From NCBI GenBank assembly GCA_964023205.1, contig OZ026841.1, forward strand, positions 32,254,399 to 32,318,398: a stretch of 64,000 bases of DNA. The letters are read 5' to 3'. A model generated the notes under the pieces. That model ran no database searches and was not told where the DNA came from. It worked only from the letters and a program-made list of their open reading frames with translations. Source of the DNA: Lutraria lutraria (Eukaryota; Mollusca; Bivalvia; Venerida; Mactridae). Position 1 is the stretch's first letter. Each line of letters starts with the position of its first letter. Shown here piece by piece: positions 37,671-50,067 of the stretch. Both the position numbers and the translations under genes were made by a program.

Positions 37671-39330
37671 GAATGTTGTACGGAAGCTGCATAGAGAGAA
37701 ACGGAAACTGACAAAAAGGTCGGCATTAAAATAGTAGTTTTTGGATTACTATATAAATATCACATTTTGAGAGGGCGTTTTTTAAAAATTGTCAGCACGA
37801 GAAATATTTCGAGGGCTCGCGATTTTTAATAAGGCCCTCTCAGTAATGTGTTATTTATTTTATTCTACCGAAGATTTAATAGAACTATACAAAGAAAAAT
37901 ATAAATTAGCATTGTTATAGCCGGCAGTAGTTTGTATAAAGACTCTGCAGAGAAATTTGAAGTGAACAGTTAAATGCCTTGGTACTAAATGGGAACTCGT
38001 TCAAATTTCTCTGCAGGGTCTTTAGACAAACTATGTCAGTAACAATGCTGATTTTGGTACCGATGAATTCGGAAAATGTTGGCTGGAACATGAACAAAAA
38101 AAGACGAAATATAAGATTTATCCTTCGAACCCATGGGAGCCGCCATTGCAACGCGATCAAAACAATAAACCACGTGATTACAGGACTTGTTATTGATAGA
38201 AACCGACCTGTGAGTCGTGACGAAAGGTCGAGGATTGTTCCATTCTTTAAAATAGGGATAAGTAATACAATGACCATGTACATTACTAAAAATGACCTTA
38301 CGTTAAAATTTAAAATGATAATATAAAATGTTGAACGAAAGTGGCCTGGAGCGAATCGGACTTTGACAAGAGTGTACTTTATTATGATTGGAACTCACAC
38401 GTTAACATTTCTCAAACATTGACATGACTATACGTGCATGAAGTAAGAAGAAAATAGTTCTGCAGCCCACATTGATATTGACCACATGTTATATTGTATT
38501 AATTCGTATTCTTAATTTGTTTACAGATACTCGTTGCCATTTACCGAAGCGCAGCATTACGTACTGTTCCTTTCATGTTCGTTGCTAACCTTTCAGCATC
38601 AGATATCTTAATGTCAATGTCTTGTCCAATATTCGCCGTCACACGAATAACTCGCCATTGGATCTTCGGCGATATACTTTGCAAGTCTGTGTTTTACACT
38701 TGTTTTGTTCAAGGAATGTGTAGTAGCTTCACTATGATTCTCATAAGCATAGATAGATATTATTGTGTTAAAATAAATATAAGATGGATAACACGAAAAA
38801 CAATCGCAATTCTGTTGTTAATTGTTTGGGTTTTGTCATTTGCTTTAACTGCCCCAACCATGTATTTTCGAGGTGCTAAAACTTTAAATTTACAAAATGA
38901 AACATTTACCATATGTACTAATCAATTGTCGGGTATGTCAGAATCTTTTGTACGGGTTTATCCCAGTTTTTTTCTGTCTTGCTTCTTGTTCGTTCCCTCG
39001 ACAACAATGGTGGTGATGTATATCAAACTATATCGATTTATAAACGCAGCCAAATTACGAGTGATTCAACAACGTTCACAGACAAAGGAGGGAACAAGAC
39101 GGCAACTGCGACTGGTCAAAATGTTCACAATTATTGTGTTTCTATACCTCATGAGGCTGCTCCCTTGGATCGTTATAACAGTACTGCGGGTATATTTCTC
39201 CATCTCATCTACGGGACACACAATAGCAGTCATGACGGTAATGAGTACCACGTGCATAAACCCGATTGTTTATGGGTATTTTAATAAACTTTTACGGAAA
39301 GGACTTCGACAAGCGCTTTGTTGCAAGTGA
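36615..39330 (+). CDS. Class A (rhodopsin-family) GPCR, gene B, three coding exons
   Basis: Exons are 36615-36687, 37107-37174 and 38527-39330, with the same lengths (73, 68, 804) and phases as gene A, giving 314 residues. It has an NKT sequon in the N-terminus, Asp in LSASD (TM2), DRYYC after TM3, NETF glycosylation in ECL2, NPIVY in TM7 and the same CCK end. TM6 has RLLP in place of CWxP. Most differences from gene A fall in TM4, TM5 and ECL2, so ligand preference may differ (inference). Intron 2 (1.35 kb) contains a 33-bp inverted repeat. The gene sits in a duplicated block shared with 21.3-27.7 kb. AATAAA lies at 39574. Confidence 0.9.
37929..38032. repeat. 33-bp inverted repeat in GPCR gene B intron 2
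   Basis: 37929-37961 and 38000-38032 are reverse complements with two mismatches around a 38-nt loop. The short open frames on both strands here are by-products. Confidence 0.8.
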
Positions 39331-39573
39331 ATTCGAGGGACTTAGAATATATTAAAGTTTGGTTCCTAATTACAACTGGTCTTGGTAGGGAACGTGTTGT
39401 GTCTAAACTTAAAAAAAAATGTTTGTTACTCAATTTATACTACTACATGTATGTTATTGTTTCTGAACGATCTGTTCCTGGATACTACTTCATCATGACT
39501 TATACATACATGTTCTATATGAGGCTTGAAATTTCTTACATTTTTGTTCTATTTTTTCTTGTGAATAAGCTTA

Positions 39574-39579
39574 AATAAA
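39574..39579 (+). terminator. Putative polyadenylation signal of GPCR gene B
   Basis: AATAAA 244 bp after the gene B stop. No other strong signal lies between it and the stop. Confidence 0.4.
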
Positions 39580-39617
39580 TCAAAAGAACTGTTATGACTT
39601 TTAGGGGTTACTGTCCG

Positions 39618-39626
<9 letters not shown>

Positions 39627-39671
<45 letters not shown>
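39627..39671. repeat. Compound (CA)n(GA)n microsatellite
   Basis: About 13 CA units are followed directly by about 9 GA units, downstream of GPCR gene B. Confidence 0.95.
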
Positions 39672-41023
39672 TTTATTTATTTAGATATTTGAAACAACAA
39701 ATCATCTTCTTAAATTCAATACCCAACTTGGGCAAAAGCTACCACATTGCATACCACATACGAATAATCTTGGATTACCACATTTTATGTACCACCTGAG
39801 AATGACTTAATGTGTGTTGAAAATAATAAAGATGACTGTTGTTCTTGTTATTATTACTATATTCAATAATCGCTCTCCATAGTTGTCATTACTTCACATA
39901 TATTTGTGTCGACGCATAAAACGTAGTTTAAAAACACATAAACGAGTCACCTTATTGTCTATCTGAAACTTAGATGCATGCTTTAGTATCTCTGTACATT
40001 ATACTTTATATATATATTTGCGGGGAATATACTGGAGTCATCTTGTTCGTCCGTGTGTGCGTGCGTGCGTCAATACAACTCTCGTGTCCATTGGTGGATT
40101 TTGAAACAATATGTTAATTGTTTCTCAAAGAATGAACGGCAAAATGATAACCTTTTTGGGTCTTGTCTGTACCATTTTGGGAACATGTGGTACAAAATTT
40201 TTTATATCACAATATTGCGGTATCTTTTGTTCATTGAAAATAATACCAATTTTGAGACATATTGCAACTTTAAAACTTTGATTGTGTATGTTTATAATTG
40301 TGTTGTATGTGTTACAATTTATATTATTGTAACTTATGATTGGCCTATATGTCATTTTCATACAATTGAAATTCACAATCGTATTGCATCTTCATAATCA
40401 TATTGTACACTAACATTGTATTGTTTGTGTTTATACCTGCATTGGATTGAAAACTCTTCTAGCTTTTCCAATTCGAACGGTTTATTTATTAATGACATTC
40501 ACAACACAAGAGGCTACTCAGCAAGCGGGCTGTTATCACGTTTGATGTAATTATGGCAGACATTCACTTACTTGAAGTGCCTGGTGTCTGTTGGGGCGGA
40601 TTGTTCTTTGATTTGCCATGATTATTGTCGTATTCAGAGATATCTAAGATAATGAGACATAAATGAAGTTATGATTGATGAAATGAAAGACATATAGTTC
40701 AATCATTTCAGTAATTGATAAACCTGGTTTTAGTCGCAAGAACATACAAATGTACAGGGAAAGTTATTATACATATTCACAAATTTAATAATGCATGTAA
40801 TCCACGAGGAGTATTTTCTAACTCGGTTTTAAATTGCACTGTCCTTTAGTTCTTAACAGGTTTTACAATCAATGTTACAGTACCATGGCACACACTTTGC
40901 TATATTTCACACTACGTATGTATTTTTCGAGCTCATACAATAATCTTGAAAATTCCCTAAAACATTTACACGTTATAAAATGTTCTAAACATCACATTCC
41001 GTATACGATTTCCTAATTCACAA

Positions 41024-41106
41024 AGCAAGAGTTGATTGTGTTGGTACGTGCATACTGTCTATCGTTTGAAAACAAAACATGAAGGATCTCCTTGGTCGAG
41101 TGGTAA
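41024..41106 (+). repeat. 83-bp dispersed repeat, copy 2
   Basis: Matches 17909-17991 with two mismatches. The flanks are unrelated, so it moved recently. Confidence 0.85.
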
Positions 41107-41165
41107 TTATCTTTGTCTAATTACTATAGGCTCTATCCTTTGTGAGTACGATTCCGCCAGGTTCC
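41086..41165 (+). mobile_element. tRNA-like SINE head in a dispersed repeat
   Basis: ctccttggtcgagtggtaa (A box) and gagtacgattcc (B-box-like) lie at suitable spacing. The 83 bp at 41024-41106 are nearly identical to 17909-17991. Confidence 0.45.
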
Positions 41166-41925
41166 AAGTTTCACGTTGTGATGAAGTTGTCCAATTAGCT
41201 TACAAATTTTCTTTTGGTCACATGTTAACAAATGCCTCCAACCACCATGAAAGCTGGTCATCTGCCCTACCTACCTACATATTTGACTACTTGCTTTTCG
41301 TGACTGACTTTGGCAAGTACATTTGCACTAAAATGTATACATGCTTTTGATTACGAGTACATTCAGAAGCCCACCTTAAACTAGATATAATCAAATCTAT
41401 AACCCGCTAATTCATAGAAACGTACAAAAAGTGGGGACAAAACATATTCTTTTTGAGGAGTTCCGACTTGGCACGGTCACTTATAATGCTACAGGAGATT
41501 TAACGTATTTGACGGGCACAACCTCACACTTAACTTTAAGGAAATAAAAGATAACTACATAGATAAACGTGACATCACAATAAATATTTACAACATACTT
41601 TTTAAATAGTCCCATACCTTTAATCATCCTTCCCTGAAACATATTTGGTATTTATACGTGTCCAGTTTATAACCGTCCAGACAGTACAAATGACCAATAC
41701 GTTCAGGCGTCCAGGAACATTTCACTTCACTGCATGTATATATTTCGTGTTATTAATTACATTCAATTTAATTGAATAAGAGCGTATACTCCCAATAACC
41801 CGTATAGGATTTCATAGCTTCATGTAGTTATTGCGTAAATTCAGTTAAAAAATACAGAAATATGTACGTCAATAGAATGAATTATAACCTGAAATATAAA
41901 CGTTTTAACATAGGATTGGGAGGCA

Positions 41926-42085
41926 TTTGAAAACGTTTTCAAGTTACCGGGGAGGGATTATTAAAACGGGTGAGGGAGTTTGAAAACGTTTAAATGTTAC
42001 CGGGGCCGGTTCTTTGAAAACGTTATTTTTAAGTTACCGGGGGATAACCTGAAAAAAGGGGGAGCTTGAAATCTTTACACCGGTT
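41926..42085. mobile_element. Partial copy of the AACGTT MITE family
   Basis: Three gaaaacgtt-type units separated by ttaccgggg stretches lead to gggggagcttgaaatcttta and caccgg. It corresponds to the right subterminal array of the copy at 2577-3452; the left half is missing. Confidence 0.65.
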
Positions 42086-42169
42086 TCAATCGAAGTAACA
42101 AAGAAATATAACATCAGTCGATGGAATAATGGCGTTCCCGGGCGTGTAATATTATATTAAACAATGTTC

Positions 42170-42530
42170 AATTTTGTTTAAAAAAAGGTCAATCCACCAT
42201 TGATGCTATTTTTGTTTTACATGCCACTGTAGATAAAATCCTTAAAGAAAATGGACGTCTACCATGCGCATTCATTGACTTTAGCAAAGCTTTTGATAGC
42301 ATGTATCGGAATAGTTTGGTTATATAACGCAAATGTTTTAGGAGTATTTAAGACATGTATTCAAAGGTCAAGACTTGCGTAAAGGGGTGGAAATCATACT
42401 ATAACTATTTTGAATGTTCTATTGGCTTAAAAGAAGGTGAGGTGTTATCGCCTGTTTTATGTTCATTGTTTCTTGAAAACTTGGAACTGATCACAAAATG
42501 CAGGGGAGACCAATCTCTCAAAACACTCAC
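42170..42530 (+). pseudogene. Decayed non-LTR retrotransposon reverse-transcriptase fragment
   Basis: The frame reads KKGQSTIDAIFVLHATVDKI, then CAFIDFSKAFDS, stops, then MYSKVKTCVKGW and SIGLKEGEVLSPVLCSLFLE. These are RT motifs: the STIDAI stretch, the FIDF-KAFD catalytic-Asp block and the GL-GEVLSP block of LINE-type RTs. In-frame stops and the missing YADD block show truncation and decay. A LINE clade cannot be fixed from this. Confidence 0.75.
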
Positions 42531-42909
42531 TTCAATGCAACAAGCGTTACCGTTCTTGTTAGGAGAGTTTAGTGTAACAAAACGAAATATATGCGAGATT
42601 GACAATGAACAATGAAATGATTTAACAGATCATCTAGGTTAGCTTATAAAGATTCTACCATCTCAACATTGCCGATGTTACATTCTCCCAAAGGAAGAGT
42701 ATTTTTTTTAATTGAACAATACATCTAACATTCAAGGACAAAGCAAAATTCGTTTGCGTAGTTAAGAAGAATAAACACATACACATGGAAACCAGTAAAG
42801 GTTATGAGACAATTCATACCATACATAAATAAACAAAAGAAAACAACAACACACAAAAAGTAAACATAAATTATATTTTTTATATTTTTTATAGGTATAA
42901 GTATAAGAG

Positions 42910-43050
42910 TATAACATCTCTCTTCCTTTCGGAGTAGCAAAACATATGCTGATGTTGAGAGGCTGTTGGTTAAATTAGTGGAAAAATCATGCTGTTGTTG
43001 CAAGGAGGTTGTTGCTCAAGAGAGGGTCGCTCTGGAAAGGTTGTATTGTA
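42910..43050 (+). mobile_element. Degraded copy of the ~180-bp MITE family
   Basis: Retains ggagtagcaaaac, gttgagaggctgttggttaa and gggtcgctctggaaaggttg in the order of the copy at 61601. The left end is eroded. Confidence 0.65.
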
Positions 43051-43171
43051 TTATGATACACTAACAGATAGAATTCTAACTTATGTTTTATGGTATTCGC
43101 CCAGTATTTGTTTTAATTGTATGTGCTTTTCCGAGAGTTAGTTCAATGATTATGTTTTACTTAATATTTGC

Positions 43172-43415
43172 CATGTCTATGTCACTAATAGAGGATCGTG
43201 GGTTCGAGCCCAGCTTGTAACCAAGCATGTCTTTATATGTGAGAAAGTAGACAGTTGCTTACGGAGGATGGGAGTCTAGTACTGTTCTTCCTACGAATGA
43301 TGGTTAGGTGAACTGTCTGCCTCATATTACTCTGACTGTTGAAAAGGCGCATAAAATTTAAACAAACATACAAAGAAACAACCCCCCCCCAAAAAAAACA
43401 AAAACATGTCTATGT
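43172..43415 (+). mobile_element. 5'-truncated copy of the same SINE with 11-bp target-site duplication
   Basis: Body 43183-43404 begins just upstream of the B box (gggttcgagcc) and continues through the shared middle domain to an A/C-rich tail. catgtctatgt flanks both ends (43172-43182 and 43405-43415). The 5' truncation is as expected from target-primed reverse transcription. Confidence 0.85.
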
Positions 43416-43683
43416 TATTTTTACTCAAATTTGATAAGCCATGTAAATCGGACTGTTGACTAGGCAATTTACCTGGATGAGTTGTACCAGTATCACCTGT
43501 GAGTCGTACAATAAGTTAGTACGCATTACTAACGCATTATTGATAGCAAACCACTGAAAAAGAAATACAAAAAAATGTACATTATTAACACTGTGATTCT
43601 AACATTCAATACAAGAACATAGACCATGTAATTAATTACCTAATTTACTTAAACATAAATAGTTCATAAATCAGTATGTTTAC

Positions 43684-43879
43684 CTACAAACTCAGCCATG
43701 TCTGTATCGCTTATTGTATTAGTAGATACAATATCCCCTTTCTCTAAAAGTACGTCACTTTCGGGTACCGCAAGCATGTTTAAGTCGTGGTTTAAAACGT
43801 GAAATAAAGTTGGATGATTAATTGTTGGAATTTCTAATTCCGCAGTAGTGATACCGGTGTGAATTAAGCGAATTCGAAC
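43684..43879 (-). CDS. Possible unassigned coding exon
   Basis: On the minus strand an open frame from just after TGA (43882-43880) runs to a donor, G followed by gtaaac, at 43684. It contains MLAVPESDVLLEKGDIVSTN and then ISDTDMAEFV. The acidic, low-complexity-free composition resembles a protein N-terminus, with a Met at 43777. A possible following exon at about 43551 is out of phase with it. No family recognised. Confidence 0.2.
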
Positions 43880-44195
43880 TCAGGTTATATAACTTTAAAG
43901 CTTGAGATTTATATAACAAGAATATATTATTCAATCATTGGTTTAATATCGCACGTCAGAAAAGTACCATGCTAAATGATAAATAATCGTCGTTTCTTGT
44001 TTTAGAATTATTTTTGTAGCTAAAGATAACTATACTATCTTGATTGAACAATTTTTTAAACGTGCATTCATTTAGATAAATTTAGGTATATTAGTCATGA
44101 GAACACATTCATAATGTTCGTTTGTCTGCTTAAGGAAATAAGAAAAAGATTTAACAGTTCGTGACCATTAAAAATTTCATAGAAAAGACTGCTTT

Positions 44196-44460
44196 GTCTT
44201 CTGAGGTTTAACGTCTCATCCTCAGTTCAACAGGTTCATTCGTCTCTTCCGGCTTTATTGGTGGATGACGACCCTAGACCCCTAACCGTACGTACCACTT
44301 GGTAGAACTATCAATCTTACGTGAGCTAACTGGGCAGCTTCCTCACGTGTGAAATAATGTCCTGGATGAAATTCTAATTTACTGAGGTGAGAGGTTAGAG
44401 ATTACTAGTCTGAGACTATAACCAAGGAGGTACCTACATGGATTAACAACCTGTTTTCAC
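44196..44460 (-). mobile_element. Possible old SINE copy
   Basis: Begins tttaacgtctcatcctcag, like the gcgttaaa end of the second SINE family, and has gaggaagctgcccagttagc on the minus strand. It is diverged, with no clear boxes or target duplication. Confidence 0.35.
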
Positions 44461-45554
44461 GTATACTTACCACAATTGTAATCATCTATATTCTAAAGCA
44501 TTATTGCTAATCTATGGGTAAGTGCCTTCATGTTAAAAGGTCAATTTTGACATAAGGTTTCGGGCATTCAAAAGCATAACTGCATGGTTTCTGTCTTAAT
44601 TTAGATATCGGTGAAAGAAAGGAACCAAATGGATAATATCCGTGGATAAGTGGTACTACTGAAGACATATAAGTGACAACTCTGCAATTACGTTATGTAT
44701 ATATTTCGTTTCAGTATATTCATATATATATATATAATTAAAAGAAAAAGTATGCCGTATTCTTTACTGACTTTATTACTTATTAGAAAATTAACATAGT
44801 CGTAAAATAATGATACATAATTTTTAACAGATAATGAACCCTAACCGGTTTCCTTAAAATCATTGTGGGTTACGGTTTACATAGTAACGACGTCAAGGTG
44901 ATGTCCTTGTTTTATAAATGATAATTAAAAGAAAGATTCCACCGGACCCTTTACTAGCTCTTATTCCTTAACACAGTCGAGTAAAATGATAATAAATAAA
45001 TATATATATATAAATTATATATATATGTATATACGATATAATTAAAATAATATGCAGGATACTTTACAAACGTTTATGCTTTATCAAACTTTAATACAAT
45101 CATGTTATAATACATCACTTTTTTATAGGTATATTAATATATGTATACTGATTGTGAAATATAATATTCAGAATGAAAAAAAAAGCGATTTAGCTATTAG
45201 TGACTATTTGAACTTTCGTATAAAACTGAATTAAATGTGGTCACCATTAAAATTTAACGAAAATCACAAGTCTTTAAGTTATGGTAAATTTAGTTTACCA
45301 TACAAATGCTGGTTGTAAATAAAAAAAGAGCACACATGGTTTAATTGCTTCTCGAATTTCACCGTGTACATTAATGCTTTCAACTGTTCAAACTCAAAGT
45401 ATATAATTATGTCGTATCTCATAATTAGGTCAGGTAGGCAGTTTTTGACAATGACTGAGCCCGCTATAAGCAATGATTACTTAACATTTACGAGCCAGCC
45501 TGCTTAGTTCAATTAATAGATCGATAGGCATTGCCGTGCCTTATTAGCCGTATT

Positions 45555-45950
45555 CGCAATCATTTTCGTATATAGCTCAACTGGAATCTCTACTCGCCGA
45601 ACATAGCCAAGTACCAAAGACTTATACTATACTAAACAGTATAATAATTATATGTCTTTTCCCGTAATAATAATTAAGGTAGCTGTGTATTTGTAATTGT
45701 TGCTTTTCATCTTTTCCAAATTATCTGATGCAAGATAAAATCATTAATTGTCAAATAATTACAATCACATGGCGAAAAGACATGCGCAGTAGCCATGTAG
45801 TAAATTACTAGTAATGTAATTACCCGTTCTTCCGTCCGTCTGTCTGTCTGTCTGTATGTTATTTACATGCCCAAATGATAATTTGTATCGAATTAAGTAA
45901 CCTGAGCGAGTGTACTTAGTGTTGGCCCGCCTACCGCTCTTTAGTTAACG
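45555..45950. mobile_element. Degraded relative of the MITE at 8255
   Basis: Shares cgtatatagctc, cgccgaacatagcc, a ttgttgcttttcatctttt-like stretch and a (tctg)n tract followed by cccaaatgata in the same order. The right end is not recognisable. Confidence 0.45.
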
Positions 45951-46532
45951 CTCCAACCAGATTACTGAATCCTATAGAAAATTCTTCCTGAACAGATAAC
46001 TGTCTTCATGGATAAGAAACGTGACAATATGAACTAGAGCCATCTGATTATCTAACACATGCACGCTAATTGTTATCTAATCTAGACATATGCGTTGTAT
46101 AACATACTTCGTATGTTTTAGTAAACCAGTATTACGTCGAAATTACAACCGCGATAATCATATTCATGATAGTGTGCATAGATATTAATTATGTGATTAA
46201 CGTGGATTCATTGATAGGCGATTAATGATAAATATATACCATGCAAATCATCCTTCATTCTATTTCATATCGCTGAGTTAATTACCTTGTTGGTCAACAT
46301 TACAGGAGGCATATTACACATGTTCATCTGCATATCAGGAATATATATTACATATCATGTAAACGCGGGATACTTTCTATGGTGTACAAACTATTTCTTT
46401 TATCTATCAAGTGATTTTCATCGCGATAACTTTCATAGTGATATAGTGATGATTGCGAATATCTAAGTTCACACTTAACGGTTCAGTAAATTTATTCTGA
46501 AGGAGTTGTATGTAAACACAGAGGCTGAAGTG

Positions 46533-46539
46533 TATAAAA
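46533..46539 (+). promoter_or_regulatory. Putative TATA box of SLC16 exon 1A
   Basis: TATAAAA lies 64 bp before the exon 1A ATG, with a plausible initiator (tcagtt) about 30 bp downstream. The motif is seen directly; promoter use is inferred. Confidence 0.45.
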
Positions 46540-46602
46540 CTGTAAACCATCACGGTTGTTTATATCAGTTGAAATTGAGAAGAACTATTACTCATTTTAG
46601 CA

Positions 46603-47128
46603 ATGTTTAATTCTGTGGAGGAAGATGTTATTGACCCATCGAACGATAGGCTTAATGGATGTAGAAATATAAAAGACTTTGATTATGAAACTAGCGATAG
46701 AGAATTAGAACAAGCGACTGAGGACGAATTAAAAAATACTAATGAAGCGTCAAAAGGAAATGAAAATGGAAGACATTCAAACTGTTGTCATGATCTTGAT
46801 GTGAAGAGTAAATTAATTTGTTTGGAAGCTCAAACGAAACCTACATCTTATAAGTGTGAAAACACATCAGAAGTTAAGAATGGTATTCCTAAAGATATTG
46901 AAATTGGAAATAATTTGCTGACTGACAACTTTGAAACTGTTACGGATGATATGGACACAGGCTGGGCATGGGTCGTGTTGCTGGCTAGCTTCGGGACTTC
47001 ATGTATCATTGGTGGGGCTTTATACACATTAGGAATAATACAAGCCATTCTTCTGGACTTGTTTGACGGAAATGTTTCAACGACATCATCAGTCGGAGCT
47101 TTACATACTGCACTGATATCTATTACAG
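46603..47128 (+). CDS. Alternative first coding exon (1A) of the plus-strand SLC16-like gene
   Basis: An ATG opens a 526-bp phase-1 exon ending at a gtactg donor. It encodes a 117-residue acidic tail and then DTGWAW (residues 118-123) and TM1. The TM1 part differs from exon 1B by only two residues, while the tails are very different apart from LDVK and NGIPKD(I/F)E(I/F)GN. No exon-2-like sequence follows before exon 1B, so the simplest reading is that it splices to 58937 and gives a 549-residue isoform. It could instead be the remnant of a duplicated gene that lost its downstream exons. Reading straight through the donor gives only a short tail before a stop. Confidence 0.75.
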
Positions 47129-49224
47129 GTACTGATTTTTCTTTATTTAACTTGTCTATTTTCTGCAATCGGATAGTCATTCGATAACTTTGAGTTACTC
47201 CAGAAAATGAGCAGATTTTGAATATCTTTCGACCACTGTCTGTCATTCGGAAACTGTCTTTGAATAAGATATTTTAAACACTGTTTTCAGTAGGATTAAT
47301 TCTTATCCATGTCCAATAACTCAGTGACAATGACAATGTGTTGGTCCTGATCATAATTGAATGGTGGACTCCTTTCCAAATTTATTTTTGCTCATTCTTT
47401 TTAAAATATTGCCCCAATCTAAAGTGATTTGAAGTATAACAATTCCGAATTACCCCGAAAAAAGATATCGACATGTTAATGTTTCTGAGTAGTAGTGTTA
47501 GGTTCTAATCTTCCGAACTCCTTGGACATGTGAAACTTGTATGAATTATGATAAAAGGGTTACACATGTCCCGCTAGACGGCTAATTGAGTCTTCGAGCG
47601 TGCTTTGTCGTCTTGGTTTATTTAATTTACATTTGCAAAATTGCTCACGCTGGCTTACCAACTGTGACAGAAACGCTTGGATTATGGTTTACCTAGATTT
47701 ATCATATTTTGTAATTTTGTTTCATGAAGATTTTCACTGAAAATTGGAAATTAACACTCAACAAGAACCCTGAAATATAAATGAGTTTCTTTTTGATGAA
47801 GTGTGACTTCCATCGATATAGTCCCCCTTAAAACTCAAAAATACCAGAGCGAAAAAAAACCAACAGACAACACTATCACGAAATGACAAAGACATAAAAT
47901 GCATTACATGCATGACGAAATAGTGATGACTTATTTACAAGTGTTTGATGCAAATGTGTTGTGTCAACTTTAAATTATTCTTGTCCTGTTATGGGTTAAC
48001 AAAGTCTATCGATAAAGAAAAACTGCATCAACAATTTTACGTCTCATGGGTCAAACGAAGTTCATGAAATGCACCAATACATTAGGATGTTATAATCTTT
48101 ATATGGATATATTTATTCGGATTATAAATTACTTATTCAAAGTCATCCATACAGATAATATTATATTGAATCTTATTTACCCAAATTTATTACGTTTAGA
48201 AGGTAGCAATAAATGGACCTCTAAAGTAAAAAGTGTTTTAGAATGACATGGGTTTTATGATGTAGTTTTGTTTTCTCATAGATCTATTTAATGTTTAGTC
48301 ATTTATATTGTTACTTACATGGAAACTTGTCGATTGTCAGACAAAAAATGTTCACAGATTTTTATTCGAGTAGTGACCTTAGACGCTGATATACATGTAT
48401 TATACATATCAAAACTTCACTCTTAAAAGATATCTTTGTATAATAAAATGTAAGAAATGTTAGAAGCCAGATGAAAAGGCTAATGGTATCTTCGCAAACC
48501 TTCAGAAGAAATGGGATAGATAAACATTTAAAGGCCCAAAGCTTTTTGAATTTAGTAATACAAAACAATAGATAAAATGATTGTAAAATATAAGAAATGT
48601 AATTCATTTGCTCTAAAACAACATTTACAGAATGCCTCTCTTTAGCCACATCACATAAAAATGTTGTCAAATGCCTTTTGTCATTTTTTGCAATATCATT
48701 GAAAAAAATACTGTGCTACATTTCTATATGTACTTCGTGATTAAAAAGAAAATTTCTGAATGTTTTTATTGAAATTTAAAGTCAATTTCACTGAAAAGAC
48801 ATCTTTCTAGGTAAAATAGGACCTACTTTAATTTTAACATCCAAAACGCTAATGGGATTTTAAAATTATGTAAGGTTTGTTACGTAAATGATGTTGAAGA
48901 GCACGTTTTATTCACATTTGCAGTGCTTATCGTTACTTGCTATTCGGATACATTAAACGTTATTATTATCTTAGACCCAACATGATGAAACAAATTCAAT
49001 TTTTGCGATCGGAAATATATAATTTATAAGAAACTATTTATAGACAAGAGAAATGATTTACTCTATTATCATATATAATAGATCTAATCCATTGTTTTAA
49101 TAGTTATATGTTCATAGTTATAGTTTCAATGTTCATCCATATTATTCAGTGTTAGTATCTAATGTTCATTCACCGTACAAGTAGATATTCGTATTTTTTT
49201 ATTCCTCGCCATACCATTACTAAA

Positions 49225-49402
49225 TACAGTACAACCTCTCCAGAGCGGCCCTCTATAGAGCAACAACCTCTCCATAACAACACCTCCAAAATTTCCCTAA
49301 GCTGATATTTACTATAAGTTTAACCTCTGTAGAGCAACAACCTCTAAACAACGACCAATATTTGCAGCTCCCACAGGGTGTTCCTCTACAGAGGTTGTGT
49401 AT
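49225..49402 (-). mobile_element. Copy of the ~180-bp tacagtacaacctctcc MITE family
   Basis: tacagtacaacctctccaga followed by gcggccctc opens it, and cctctacagaggttg closes it. It is the reverse orientation of the copy at 61601. Confidence 0.7.
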
Positions 49403-49796
49403 GTAGTACTAATAATACTATAGTTATATTTTATGCTATCTTGTATGTATTTTTAAATTACACAATGAGATACGTGTGTATAAGTATAAGTCAATTTACT
49501 TACAGTCATTGGGGATACTATGCCTAATAAAAACAACTCACTTCAAACAGACTGACTGAGTATAAATGATGTATACTATATTTTCGTATGCTAATCTGAT
49601 TGCGAATCTTTTCGTACATTATTTTATTAAATTGTGATGGACTACTGGATTGAGGTATAATTGGAAAATGGATCTTTTTTCTTGTTCACATTTTTTTATG
49701 GAATTATCGACAAATAATGTGTGTTTTTTATATCTTGAAGTGAAAGACAGAGTTAATGCGTGTGGAGGAAAACTTTAATGATAAATACCATAATGT

Positions 49797-50067
49797 TATA
49801 ACGACCCTCCGCCTCCGTGGTCGAGTGGTTAATGTCGCTGACTTCTAATCACTGTAATCTATCACTGAAACAGGGTCGTGGGTTTGAGCCCCGCAAACGA
49901 CCATGTATTGTGAGAAAGTAGGCAGTTACTTACGGAGGATGGGAGACTAGTACTGGTTCTTCCCAGGAACGATGGTTAGGTAAAGTGTCCGCAACATATT
50001 ACTCTGACTGTTGAACAGGGGCATAAAACTCAAACAGACAAACAAACAAACAAACAATATAACGACC
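49797..50067 (+). mobile_element. tRNA-derived SINE with 10-bp target-site duplication
   Basis: The element body is 49807-50057. It has an A-box-like tggtcgagtgg, a B-box-like gggtttgagcc, a conserved middle (gagaaagtaggcagtta and onward) and an (aaac)n tail. Identical tataacgacc flanks at 49797-49806 and 50058-50067 mark a clean insertion. Copies of the same family are at 43183 and 15825. Confidence 0.9.

Larger units (their letters stand above)
39331..46602. other. Repeat-rich intergenic region
   Basis: Apart from the listed repeats, retroelement relics and one doubtful exon (43684), no gene was seen. AT microsatellites are near 44720 and 45000. Confidence 0.5.

Noticed and set aside
37915..38326. 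Overlapping 115- and 122-codon frames on both strands
   Set aside because: They lie over the intronic inverted repeat of GPCR gene B and show no family features.
43530..43560. Possible exon following the frame at 43684 (WFAINNALV)
   Set aside because: The phase does not match the upstream donor, and joining gives a stop within six codons.
46848..47246. 132-codon minus-strand frame
   Set aside because: Antisense shadow of SLC16 exon 1A; a similar 161-codon shadow lies over exon 1B.
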